Below, piece after piece: positions 34,525 to 43,532 of a stretch of 64,000 bases of DNA. A program made the translations under genes and the position numbers. The notes beneath the pieces are model-generated. The model made no database searches. It was given only the letters and a program-made list of their open reading frames with translations, and was not told the origin of the DNA. The DNA is from Bacteroidota bacterium (GTDB lineage: Bacteria > Bacteroidota > Bacteroidia > Chitinophagales > Chitinophagaceae): positions 293,173 through 357,172 of the forward strand of contig JAFDXN010000031.1 of the NCBI GenBank assembly GCA_018267915.1. Reading direction: 5' to 3'. Position 1 is the stretch's first letter, and each line of letters starts with the position of its first letter.

Positions 34525-34795
34525 GTTTAGCTCCTTTATTTTTTGCATTACCCTTTCGGGCGATGCCACCCGACCGCCGGAAGCTGTCGCGGTGTCCACA
34601 TGAAAATTGGGGGAAACCTTCAGGGGGAACCGATTTTTTTGTTGACACGGGAAGCGATTGCGAACGGCAGGGTGCAATAAATGCCTGAATGGTTGTGCAA
34701 AACCGTTTAAAGGGAGGATCGGTAAACCACGACCGGAGGCGACGTAAAAGTGTTTTCTTTTTAGGCTTCGGAAAAAGTTCGTGCTGTTGCAACAT
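34463..34795 (-). CDS. Possible small basic protein overlapping its neighbour
   Basis: A 110-codon frame begins with ATG at 34795, six bases after AAAGGAAG, and starts with MLQQHELFPKPKKKTLLRRL. Its first 35 residues look like a real small basic protein, but the rest is low in order and overlaps the 64-residue gene by 62 bases in another frame. It may be a real N-terminus with a later frameshift. The remainder of 34525-34842 holds nothing else recognisable. Confidence 0.35.
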   Translation of the reverse strand: MLQQHELFPKPKKKTLLRRLRSWFTDPPFKRFCTTIQAFIAPCRSQSLPVSTKKSVPPEGFPQFSCGHRDSFRRSGGIARKGNAKNKGAKHDNHHRRKAKKKSRPLHLQR

Positions 34796-34842
34796 GCGGG
34801 CTTCCTTTCATTGCAATGAAAATGGCGGTAAATCATCCGGTG

Positions 34843-35742
34843 TTAGCGGTGCAGGTTCTCCTTGTGCCAAAGGCTGACGTTCCTGTGCGGGGCGTAAATC
34901 CTGTTCATAGCTTTGAAGGTCAAGCCTTCATGCCCGGCAAAGGCTTTCAACGATTGCGTGGCTTTTTTGCCCATGTGGTCATTGTTCATCCATGTATAAA
35001 GCCTTTTGTAACTCGGATAATTTCTGACATAGGGCAAAGCATGGCGAAGGCAGGCGAGCCTGTGAAGAATGATGGCGTCGCCTTCCAAGCGGCTTTCCTT
35101 TCGGTATGCGAGAGCGGCAAGAAAATCCGTGAAATCCTCGAAAATATGCACTTCTTCGGGCGGGTATTTCGCACCGCGAATAAAAGAAACTGTTTGCGGG
35201 AAAATGCAGCCTTTAAACAACGTATTTTTCACCTCGTAGCCGCCATCCTCGTTGATAATACCGACGGCACAAAAGTCGTTGCCGGTTGCGGCGTTATGCG
35301 CGTGTATCTCTTTCAGGTATCGCTTGGCGAGCGATAAGGAAATTCCCTTTGCATCAAGATAAGCGACCAGCGAGGCATGACGTAAGGGCGATGCCTTATG
35401 CAGCGTCAAAGCCGCAGGGTTTTCCGCGATGTCTTCCTGTGCAAAGCAAATGGCAGGTTCCGGCAGGCGCAAATTGTCCAACCAGCGCAGCGCGTCGGGG
35501 ATAGTATGGTCTTCTTCATGGTATTGCAGCCAGGAGCAGACAAAGTCTATGACTTTGCCTCCCCTTTTCAGGTGTGCGTCATGCCATGTATTGCTTAACG
35601 TATTGATATGGAAGCCCGCCATTTTTTCTTTTCGGAAGGGCGAGCAATACCAAAGCTCGTGTCCTTTACGCTCGATGGGAGATAAACCGATTTTTTTCAG
35701 GACGGCAGACAAGACGGTGCTATTGGCTTGTTCGATGTGCAT
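34843..35742 (-). CDS. Toprim-type DNA primase-like protein
   Basis: The 299-residue protein has an N-terminal zinc-finger-like region (about 20-60, LWYCSPFRKEKMAGFHIN) in which the usual zinc ligands are largely lost, and a C-terminal Toprim-like domain (about 195-285) with FEDFTDFL, a hydrophobic strand IILHRL and MNNDHMGKKAT. These match the Toprim primases of mobile elements, which copy single-stranded transferred DNA or start element replication. ATG at 35742 has GGAAAGGG upstream and is preferred over a TTG seven codons earlier. Key acidic residues are only partly conserved, so activity is uncertain. Confidence 0.75.
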   Translation of the reverse strand: MHIEQANSTVLSAVLKKIGLSPIERKGHELWYCSPFRKEKMAGFHINTLSNTWHDAHLKRGGKVIDFVCSWLQYHEEDHTIPDALRWLDNLRLPEPAICFAQEDIAENPAALTLHKASPLRHASLVAYLDAKGISLSLAKRYLKEIHAHNAATGNDFCAVGIINEDGGYEVKNTLFKGCIFPQTVSFIRGAKYPPEEVHIFEDFTDFLAALAYRKESRLEGDAIILHRLACLRHALPYVRNYPSYKRLYTWMNNDHMGKKATQSLKAFAGHEGLTFKAMNRIYAPHRNVSLWHKENLHR

Positions 35743-35815
35743 AACAAAACCCTTTCCAGACAATGATTTGTTGGAGTGCTTTAGACCGAGGCTTTTTTAA
35801 CGTCGTAAGCGCCCG

Positions 35816-36034
35816 TCAGGGCGCGAATAATTCTTCCAGCGTTTCCTCGATGAATTTATCAAGGTCGCTTTTCCGATAGCGGACTTTATGGCCGCCGAGT
35901 TTGCGAACTTTCAGTTTGTCTTTTTTCTTGCAAGCCCAGAAAGCCAGCGTCTTCGGCGTTCCATAGCCAAGATGCTCTTTGATATATTGCGCCGCTTCTT
36001 TACGTGTGAAGTAGTCGTTTATGGTCGTTTGCAT
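35816..36034 (-). CDS. AlpA/excisionase-like helix-turn-helix protein
   Basis: The 72-residue protein has a MerR-like helix-turn-helix (YFTRKEAAQYIKEHLGYGTP) and wing (KVRYRKSDLDKFIEETL). Small AlpA-like proteins of this kind control excision or the genes of proteobacterial islands. It is the first gene of the leftward set with primase, ArdC, DUF4224 and the second integrase. It could have been the directionality factor for that integrase. Confidence 0.8.
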   Translation of the reverse strand: MQTTINDYFTRKEAAQYIKEHLGYGTPKTLAFWACKKKDKLKVRKLGGHKVRYRKSDLDKFIEETLEELFAP

Positions 36035-36347
36035 TTGCTTACCCTCTTTCTTTGATATTGCCTATCTCCGAGGTTGGTCTGCATCGCAGCTCGCAGTTCA
36101 TAATTTTAGTATAAACCCGAAACGGCAATCAGCCGCGAAAACTTGCAGTCGTCAAACAGTGTTAAACTCCGCTAAACAGTATCAAACTCATTCTGTATAT
36201 TTTTGGCTGCCAAAATCCTGCGATTGTATTCATGCAAACAGATTTCTCCCGTCGCAGCCGCGCCGCCAAGCCTTCCATCCCTCTATGCGTTCCGGGTTCT
36301 CATGAAAGGCTGTGATCGTCGCGGCCTGAAAGAGACAGGAGAAACGC
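36035..36347. promoter_or_regulatory. 313-base divergent intergenic region
   Basis: It separates the leftward AlpA-like gene from a rightward small gene and so should hold two divergent promoters. A TTAAACTCCGCTAAACAG-like stretch with repeated aaacagt (about 36155-36190) may be a regulator site. No gene is supported. Confidence 0.35.
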
Positions 36348-36539
36348 ATGACAGATTACATTTCGCAGAACGAACTGGAAGCCCTCCCGGAAGGTGAACT
36401 TCGTTTGAGATTATTCCAGCTTTTCAACGCCCTTGCCGCAAAGCAAGATGCCCTGCGCGATTACGTTCAAACCGTAACGGCATTGGAACTTGTCAGGAAG
36501 GAACTGCGTAAGCGACGCGCTACGCCGTTTATCAGATAG
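36348..36539 (+). CDS. Small hypothetical protein (63 residues)
   Basis: The ATG follows GACAGGAGAAACGC, a good ribosome site, and a strong terminator stands eight bases after the stop. Both support a real transcript. The protein is helical (LRLRLFQLFNALAAKQDALR), acidic at the start and basic at the end. No family is recognised. Confidence 0.6.
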   Translation: MTDYISQNELEALPEGELRLRLFQLFNALAAKQDALRDYVQTVTALELVRKELRKRRATPFIR

Positions 36540-36546
36540 GCAATTT

Positions 36547-36578
36547 AAAGGGGTGCAATCAGCCAATTGCACCCCTTT
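36547..36578. terminator. Strong intrinsic terminator
   Basis: A perfect 13-bp stem (aaaggggtgcaat with its complement) and a 6-base loop is followed by ctttctt. It ends the small gene and may also stop the leftward defence operon. Confidence 0.9.
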
Positions 36579-36604
36579 CTTTAACGATGAATGTTCAGAA
36601 TCTC

Positions 36605-37243
36605 CTAAGAGTATTTTTCCAATGCTGTCAATTTCTTTTGCAATTCAATATTCAGTTCCACTTTCTTATTGAACTGGCGTGTTTTTTTAATAGCTGTCCG
36701 TAAATCTTCAATGCCCGTCTTTAGCTCATTAATTTTATGTTCTTTAGCAATCAGTTCTGCCAATGAAAGTTTATCCGATGGTCTTCCTGAAAGTTGCTTG
36801 CAGAAATCAGTCCATACACTATCAAGGCTCTGCTTTAAATTAAGCTGGAAAGGTATTTTTTTTGCCCAGGGCGATGTAAATGTCCAATCAATAACAGCGG
36901 TATTTTCATTGGTTGGATGCGGGTGCTTGGCTGACGCTACAACCATGAACGTCTCATTGCAAGCCAAAATAAAAATAATTGGGTAAGGAATTGAACGGTC
37001 AATGACGTTCAGCAAATCCGGTATAGCTGTTTTCTTTTTTAACGATACTTCAAATACCTGTATCTCTTTAATATCGCTGCCGGACAGATTAATTGTTTCT
37101 CTTGATAGCTTATTCGCCCACCTGATTTTATCAACCAAATCCGAAAACGACTTTTTTTGTTTTGACGTGGTGAACCTGTCAAAACTGTTCTTCGGTATTA
37201 TCCTGTTGACGATTGTTGAAGCTGGTAAATTAAAAATAGACAT
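36605..37243 (-). CDS. DUF4391 protein of the restriction-like operon
   Basis: The 212-residue protein matches the DUF4391 pattern: N-terminal MSIFNLPAST, WANKLSRETINL, a central beta-rich region with PYPIIFILAC and a C-terminal coiled coil (about 155-210). DUF4391 genes regularly accompany a type III-like methylase, nuclease and SNF2-like helicase. Its start overlaps the helicase stop by one base (TGATG), so it is translated with it. Function unknown; the coiled coil suggests a structural or adaptor subunit. Confidence 0.8.
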   Translation of the reverse strand: MSIFNLPASTIVNRIIPKNSFDRFTTSKQKKSFSDLVDKIRWANKLSRETINLSGSDIKEIQVFEVSLKKKTAIPDLLNVIDRSIPYPIIFILACNETFMVVASAKHPHPTNENTAVIDWTFTSPWAKKIPFQLNLKQSLDSVWTDFCKQLSGRPSDKLSLAELIAKEHKINELKTGIEDLRTAIKKTRQFNKKVELNIELQKKLTALEKYS

Positions 37244-40200
37244 CACCTGACGACAATAAATGAAATCAATTTAAAATCTTCTATACCTTTTATCTTGTCC
37301 CGTAAGGCGGTAGTTCCTCCCGCTTTAAACAAACTTAATACATCCTTTTCTTCTTCGGTCTTTAATACAGAAGCAATGCTTTTTTGCAAAAGCTGTGAGT
37401 AAGTGTCCATTTTCCGGTATTCGTTAGTCTCTGCGCTAAATTCGTTGCAAAGCTTCATCAATGGCTCTTTTACACCTTTCGATATGAAACGGATAATATC
37501 TAAAATCTTTTTCGCCTCTGTATGATTGAATAATATTTGCCCGTCCTGCCGGATATAAACCAGGTAGTAAGGGTGCAGCCTGTTCATTTTATCAATATTC
37601 ACATTAGCATTGATATTGTTCAGCACAAAGATGACTCCGCGTTGCGCTTCGTCTTTCGCTTCCACAACGGCATGTAAGCCTTCCGGTATGTTTCTAAGCT
37701 CGCCATACTCTTTAAGATAGTTCGAGAGGTCAACCCGAAACTCATTCAGCCCCAGGTCGGTGATAGAAACGCCTTCCCTCAAATCTTCAAGGTCAACGAC
37801 TTCCTCTTGCAGCTTTTTAAGCTGAATTTTCCGGTATTCCAGGTCTTTTTCTTCTGTGTTCAGGATATTGTCATCGCCCGTGCTTGCCATGTTGCTAATC
37901 AGCATTTTGCTTTCAACCTTTTGTTTGAGGTTGATATACGCATCAAGCGTTACGTCCGGCCAGAAGTTGACCATAGAGATATTTGAATTTATAGAGCCTA
38001 TCCTGTCAATGCGGCCAAATCGCTGGATGATCCTTACCGGGTTCCAGTGAATGTCATAGTTAATCAGGTAATCGCAATCCTGCAAATTCTGCCCTTCGGA
38101 AATGCAATCGGTCGCAACAAGCACATCAATTTCTTCTTTGCAATCGGGATATAGAAGTTCCCTGCTTTTAGATACCGGGGAAAAGCAAGTGAGCAGGGCA
38201 TTTAAATCAGTGGGAATGGTCTTAGCGGTCGTTTGCCGTGTGGAACCTGTTACCAGCGCGGTATGCAGTCCGTACTTTTTGTATATCACTTCCTTTAAGT
38301 GCTTATACAGGTAATTTGCTGTGTCGGCGAACGCCGTAAATACAATAACCTTCTTGTTGCCCGGATTTATTGGGTTTTCAATTTTGGATGAGATGATTTC
38401 TTCCAGCTTCGCCAGCTTCAAATCATCCTTGCCTGCAATAGCGTCAATGTCCTCTAAAAGTTCATTGAGGATATATAAGTCTGCAGATAAATCCTCGCTC
38501 CATTTGGTTGCGTCAACGTCGGCAACCTTGACCTTGACCTTGCCCCCAATCAGGTCTTCCTCATCGCCCCATTCCGACTCCCAATCAAATTCCTCGGAAA
38601 GCGGGTTTACCTGTGCCTCTGTAATTTCCGGCTTCTTTTTAAGTGCCTCAAGCGTAGTTTCAATCTGCCGTACAATGTCTTTTATCGTTAGCCGGAATGA
38701 ATCTACGGAGCTTTCTATGCGTTTTAATAAGTTGATACGCATGAGCAGTTGCAGGCTTCTTTCCCTGTCCACCTGCGAAAACGTACCTGACTTTACTCTT
38801 TTGTCGTACTTGCCTGCGTAAAAATCCACTTTACTCGACAGGATATAGTTCAAGGGCGAATAAATGGACAAATTCAGCAGGGATAGCTTTTCGGCGACCT
38901 GCTGAAAATTCACGCCCTTTGTACCTAACGGGCTTTGTACGGAAACAGGCTTGTTGCGCGTAGGGAATTTGCCAATGTCGCTTGTGTCATAGTAAGTCGT
39001 GATATGTTTCCTCGACCGTGCTATCGTTAGGCTGTCTAATATCTGGAAGAAATCAAAATCCAGCATCTCCAGCAACTTTTCAGTCGTCCGGTCTTCTGCT
39101 GTTCCCTTTGACCAGATATTGAAAGCCGTCTGCGCCCTTTTAAATACCTGCTCAATGCCATGCTCTGTGTTCAGCTTTTCATCAATCCGCGTGGGTGTGC
39201 CTTCATAAGCCAGGGCAAGCTGGTTTTTCAGGTCATTGAACCTGTTGTTGACAGGCGTTGCGGAAAGCATCAGTACCTTAGTTTCTATACCTTCCTGGAT
39301 AATCTTTCTTAGCAGCTTTTGATACCTGTTTTCCTTGCCTGTGATGGTATTGTTATTCCTGAAATTGTGGCTTTCATCAATCACCACAAGGGCGTAGTTG
39401 CCCCAATTTACATTAGCAAGTTCCCTGCCATTACTTACCCCGCTGTCTCTCGACAAATCGGTGTGAAACAGCACATCGTAGCGGAACCTGTCTTTAGCGA
39501 GCGTGTTGTTTTTGTCGTTGTGGCGATAGGTGTTCCAGTTGGCTTCCAGTTTTTTTGGGCAAAGCACCAGCACGTCTTTATTACGCTTCTCGTAATATTT
39601 GATAATCGCCAATGCGGTAAATGTCTTGCCAAGACCCACACTGTCGGCAAGGATGCAGCCATTGAATTTTTCCAGCTTATTGATTGCGCCAATGACCGCA
39701 TCTTTCTGAAAGTTATACAGCTTGTTCCAAATCTCTGTATGCTTAAACCCTATTTCGTCATTGGGGAGATTGTTCAGGGCTATATCGCCGAGGAAGTCAT
39801 TGAAAATATTATAGAGCGTAACGAAGTAAATAAATTCAGGGCTGTTCTCCTTAAAAGCATTTTCAAAGTATTCGCGTACAGCCTGCGTTACGTCCTTTAA
39901 GCTTTCTTCATTCTCCCAAACCTGGTTGAACCATTGAAGGTAAGCGTCGGTTTGCGGATAGCTGATTTTCTGAATAAGTGTCGGGAAGCCCTTTCTTGGG
40001 CTTAGTCCGAGGTCGGCGGTCGTGAAGCCGATAATATTGGAATAGGCCGCGCCTGCACCTTCGTTTTCTACATGAATAAGACCGTGCAACGGGATATTCG
40101 CGTGGCGGTTGGTCTTAAAGACGACTTTATCCTTTACCCATTGCGAACATTCCTTAGCGATTGCCCGCTGTGTAAGCTCATTTTTTAAACGTAATTCAAA

Positions 40201-40458
40201 CGTCCCGCCGCAAAGATCGGCCTCGTTGAAAATGTGCGGTATATAAAATTGCCTTGCTTCTTTTTGCAGGTTTTCTTCTATGAAAGTAGGCGACGTAAAA
40301 ATAAAACGAAGGCTGTCTATGCTTTTAAGTTCTTTTTTCAAAGCCTCGTAAGCATATATTGAAAAGGTTGAGGCGGCTATTGCCAGCCTGCTGCCTTTTG
40401 CTATTTCCCGTTTAAGGTCATCCGCGAGCCGTTCGTTTACGTTGTCTATCAAGTTCAT
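37243..40458 (-). CDS. SNF2/HepA-like helicase with N-terminal PLD-like region
   Basis: The 1071-residue protein has an N-terminal region with a degenerate phospholipase-D-like layout (about 10-180, HGLIHVE followed by SNIIGFTTADLG), then an SF2 helicase core: Walker A ADSVGLGKT (about 268-276), DESH (about 361), SATPVNNR, and the C-terminal motor lobe with VIVFTAFADTANYL and LINYDIHWNPVRIIQRFGRI. It resembles the 'helicase-related protein' of DUF4391-linked operons. It likely moves on DNA for the system. It overlaps the Res gene by four bases (ATGA), so the two are translated together. Confidence 0.88.
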   Translation of the reverse strand: MNLIDNVNERLADDLKREIAKGSRLAIAASTFSIYAYEALKKELKSIDSLRFIFTSPTFIEENLQKEARQFYIPHIFNEADLCGGTFELRLKNELTQRAIAKECSQWVKDKVVFKTNRHANIPLHGLIHVENEGAGAAYSNIIGFTTADLGLSPRKGFPTLIQKISYPQTDAYLQWFNQVWENEESLKDVTQAVREYFENAFKENSPEFIYFVTLYNIFNDFLGDIALNNLPNDEIGFKHTEIWNKLYNFQKDAVIGAINKLEKFNGCILADSVGLGKTFTALAIIKYYEKRNKDVLVLCPKKLEANWNTYRHNDKNNTLAKDRFRYDVLFHTDLSRDSGVSNGRELANVNWGNYALVVIDESHNFRNNNTITGKENRYQKLLRKIIQEGIETKVLMLSATPVNNRFNDLKNQLALAYEGTPTRIDEKLNTEHGIEQVFKRAQTAFNIWSKGTAEDRTTEKLLEMLDFDFFQILDSLTIARSRKHITTYYDTSDIGKFPTRNKPVSVQSPLGTKGVNFQQVAEKLSLLNLSIYSPLNYILSSKVDFYAGKYDKRVKSGTFSQVDRERSLQLLMRINLLKRIESSVDSFRLTIKDIVRQIETTLEALKKKPEITEAQVNPLSEEFDWESEWGDEEDLIGGKVKVKVADVDATKWSEDLSADLYILNELLEDIDAIAGKDDLKLAKLEEIISSKIENPINPGNKKVIVFTAFADTANYLYKHLKEVIYKKYGLHTALVTGSTRQTTAKTIPTDLNALLTCFSPVSKSRELLYPDCKEEIDVLVATDCISEGQNLQDCDYLINYDIHWNPVRIIQRFGRIDRIGSINSNISMVNFWPDVTLDAYINLKQKVESKMLISNMASTGDDNILNTEEKDLEYRKIQLKKLQEEVVDLEDLREGVSITDLGLNEFRVDLSNYLKEYGELRNIPEGLHAVVEAKDEAQRGVIFVLNNINANVNIDKMNRLHPYYLVYIRQDGQILFNHTEAKKILDIIRFISKGVKEPLMKLCNEFSAETNEYRKMDTYSQLLQKSIASVLKTEEEKDVLSLFKAGGTTALRDKIKGIEDFKLISFIVVR

Positions 40459-43400
40459 TTTACCTGTACGATTTCCAGCATTTGCTCATAGCTGTTTACC
40501 TTAGAGAATTTCACTTCCTGGCCGCTTATGGCTTTGAAGTGTTCCCCGGCGCAATGTATTTTCAGTTTTTCAATTTCCCTTAGTTCCAGTTCTGAATCGC
40601 TGCCTTTGGTTTCCGCGACAAAGTAAATGTAACGCACCTTGTCCTTATCAAAGACAATAGCCCAATCGGGGCTGTAGTTAGCCACTGGCGTAGTAATGTA
40701 AAAGCTTTTAGGCAGCTTGGCATAGACTACCACTTCAACGCTGTTCTCCAATGCCTCGGCAAACTTCGCTTCGGTTTTTGAATCGGTGGTCAGATAATCG
40801 TAGATGTGCTTTTTGAGCATATCAGATTGCCGGATAACGGATTTATCATTGGTAAATACGGTCTTGGCATCATGTGTCTCACTTGTTTTATGATACACAA
40901 TATTGTTGATAATCAGGCTTGCCTTTACCTCATTTATGAGCTTGCTGCATTTGGCTATAAATTCTTCTGGGTTCTTCCTGACAAGCAGAAACTGGCTGGC
41001 GTTTATGCCTTTCAGGATTTCGACAACGGTACGCCGGGTGAGGTTAGTACCGTTTACGATTTCACCGACAACATCGTAAACAGTATTTGTATAAATGTCA
41101 GCGTTGAGCTTATGGGTTGACCTGTCCGTTTCCTTGAAGCCTTCGCGGTCTTCCAGCTTTTGTTTTGTGCTGTCCTGTAGTTCCCCGACCTTCAATTCAT
41201 AACTGCGCTCGGATATGTGCAGGTCGGCATTAATCCTGGCCTTGCTATCCTTTATCAATTTATCTGTCTCAAACCTGACTTCATAAATACTTTTCAGGTT
41301 TATTTTTTCCCAAAGATCACGGAACTCCTTCTTGTGAAAGTTCGCATTTAGTTTCAGGGGTACGTCGCTGCGTTCATTGTCCGGCTTCGGTACTTCGCCT
41401 GAATAAATAGTCTTTAGCAGGCTGGTAACGGCCTGCCTGAAAGGTTCGAGGTTTTCCGGCAGCGGCACTTTGTTTTCTTCTATCAAAGTGCGCCCTTCCA
41501 AAGTTATTTTATCGTCCTCGTCAATGACATCTTTTTTCAGAAGCGTATTGTGCAGCTTTTTGGCTGTGTCTTTGTCTATCCTTAATTCCACGCCTTTTTC
41601 GTCGGTAATGAGTTTACCAATAAAAAACTCCAATTCCGCTTTTTGCGGACGGTCTTTTATTGTGGCCGCTATTTCTGCCTGCAACCCTTTAGCAAAATCT
41701 TCGTAACTCTCCGATGCAATGACGGTAAGGCGATTGATTTCATGTACCTGGTCGCCTACGGTATCATAGTCCAGGCGAACACCGTTATCATTTACGCAAA
41801 GGCGCATACCGCGCCCAACTTCCTGCCTGCGCCTGATTGTCGCGTCTGAATGTTTCAGGGCGCAAATCTGGAATACATTGGGATTGTCCCATCCTTCTTT
41901 TAGCGCGGAGTGCGAAAAAATAAAGCGGGTCGGCTCTTTAAAGTCCAGCAGGCGTTCCTTATCCTTCATGATGAGGTCATACGCGCTTATATCGTCGCTT
42001 TCCGCTTCCTCGCCTTTTTTAGCTTTCTTGGTTTCAGGGTTTATAAGGCGTTTCTGTTTATCAATCGAGAAATAGCCATTATGAATTTTTCCTGCATCGT
42101 CGCGCTGCAAATAGGCGGTGTAACCGTCGTCGTGCAGGTCTATAAAATCATTGCGTACCAGGTTATATTCTTCTTCAAATATCTGTACATATTCGCCCAG
42201 CCCCTCCTGGCCGTCTTTATCATAGATACGGTACTTATCCACTGAATCAATAAAGAACAGGGAAAGTACCTTTATGCCTTTGCTGAAAAGCTGCTTTTCT
42301 TTGGTGAGATGGGAGATAATTGTTTCCCTTATCTGAATCCGGCGGAAAGCTGCTTCGTCAAGGTCGCCGACGGCTTCCCCTGCGAAAATGTCCATACCGT
42401 TGACAACTATCTTATTAAAGTAGCCGTCCACTTCCTGTACGGTGCAATACTGGTATTGCGGCATGTCGCCGGATAGCTGGTGAAGGTTCGCGCCTTTTTC
42501 CAGCTTTTGCCTTATCCGCTTTACGGACGTGCCGCTGCGTTTTTCAAATTCAACGACAGCGACAGGCGGCTTGGTCGTGCTTAGTTCTATTTGTTCCAGG
42601 TACAGGTAGCCCGTCGTTCCGGTAGAGCCTTTCAGGTTTATTCCCTTAACCTGTATTTTCTTTACCAGCTTCTTGTTGTAGGCATCCAGCGCGTCCAGCC
42701 TGTATATTTTGTTGTATTCCGTTTTATGCGTGGCGGAATAACGCAAGGTAAATAGCGGGTTAAAGTCTTGCATCCCATCCAGCGTTTTATCCCCTTCCAC
42801 TGATTGCGGCTCGTCAATAATCAGGATGGGGTTTGTCTGGGCAATGATTTCAATCGGCCTGCGGGAAGCGAATTGGTCAAGCTCCATATAGATACGCCGG
42901 GCATCCTTGCCTTTGGCGTTAAACGCCTGCGTATTAATAATCATCACGCTGATACGGCTGTCTGCCGCGAAACTCTCAATATCCTGTGGCCTTCCCGAAT
43001 TATAAATGAAGGGCTTGATTTTATGGCCGTATAATTCCTGAAAGTGGTCTTGGGTCAGGTCAAAAGATTTGTAAACACCCTCGCGGATAGCAATGCTCGG
43101 CACAATGACAATGAACTTACTCCAACCGTAATGCTTGTGCAGTTCATACATGGTACGGATATAGGTGTAAGTTTTTCCCGTACCCGTTTCCATTTCGATG
43201 GTCAGGTTATAGCCCAACTTTAAGCCTTTGGGACGCTCGATTTGTGCGCTTTCAGGAATATCATTGGTGCGCTGTGCCTGTTGAATATTTTTGAATATCT
43301 GCGTTTCGGTGATTTGCAGCGGCCTGTTCCGGTAGCCGATACTTTCTTCTATTTCTCGGTCAAGCTGCAAAGTCTGCACCCCAAGCGCGGCTTCCTTAGC

Positions 43401-43529
43401 CTTACGCACAATATCGCGGCTGCGCTCCAGCGTGAACCTGGCCGTTTCCTGCGGCTGTCCGGCAAAGCAGCTTACAACTGCCTTTACCGCCTGAACCTGA
43501 AATTGCTGCTCTTTAAATTGTAGTTTCAT
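40455..43529 (-). CDS. Type III restriction enzyme Res-like helicase-nuclease
   Basis: The 1024-residue protein has an SF2 ATPase with Walker A METGTGKT (113-120), the Res-type DEPQ box (239-242), a YSATHKTEYN motif and a motor lobe with FSHSALKEGWDNPNVFQIC and RRRQEVGRGMR. The C-terminus holds a PD-(D/E)xK nuclease: SPDWAIV with Asp955, then FVAETKG with Glu973 and Lys975. All parts expected for DNA translocation and cutting are present. It starts three bases after the Mod stop and ends overlapping the SNF2-like gene. Confidence 0.92.
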   Translation of the reverse strand: MKLQFKEQQFQVQAVKAVVSCFAGQPQETARFTLERSRDIVRKAKEAALGVQTLQLDREIEESIGYRNRPLQITETQIFKNIQQAQRTNDIPESAQIERPKGLKLGYNLTIEMETGTGKTYTYIRTMYELHKHYGWSKFIVIVPSIAIREGVYKSFDLTQDHFQELYGHKIKPFIYNSGRPQDIESFAADSRISVMIINTQAFNAKGKDARRIYMELDQFASRRPIEIIAQTNPILIIDEPQSVEGDKTLDGMQDFNPLFTLRYSATHKTEYNKIYRLDALDAYNKKLVKKIQVKGINLKGSTGTTGYLYLEQIELSTTKPPVAVVEFEKRSGTSVKRIRQKLEKGANLHQLSGDMPQYQYCTVQEVDGYFNKIVVNGMDIFAGEAVGDLDEAAFRRIQIRETIISHLTKEKQLFSKGIKVLSLFFIDSVDKYRIYDKDGQEGLGEYVQIFEEEYNLVRNDFIDLHDDGYTAYLQRDDAGKIHNGYFSIDKQKRLINPETKKAKKGEEAESDDISAYDLIMKDKERLLDFKEPTRFIFSHSALKEGWDNPNVFQICALKHSDATIRRRQEVGRGMRLCVNDNGVRLDYDTVGDQVHEINRLTVIASESYEDFAKGLQAEIAATIKDRPQKAELEFFIGKLITDEKGVELRIDKDTAKKLHNTLLKKDVIDEDDKITLEGRTLIEENKVPLPENLEPFRQAVTSLLKTIYSGEVPKPDNERSDVPLKLNANFHKKEFRDLWEKINLKSIYEVRFETDKLIKDSKARINADLHISERSYELKVGELQDSTKQKLEDREGFKETDRSTHKLNADIYTNTVYDVVGEIVNGTNLTRRTVVEILKGINASQFLLVRKNPEEFIAKCSKLINEVKASLIINNIVYHKTSETHDAKTVFTNDKSVIRQSDMLKKHIYDYLTTDSKTEAKFAEALENSVEVVVYAKLPKSFYITTPVANYSPDWAIVFDKDKVRYIYFVAETKGSDSELELREIEKLKIHCAGEHFKAISGQEVKFSKVNSYEQMLEIVQVK

Positions 43530-43532
43530 AGT

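Noticed and set aside
39319..39900. A 193-codon open frame on the + strand
   Set aside because: Antisense to the helicase core of the SNF2-like gene.
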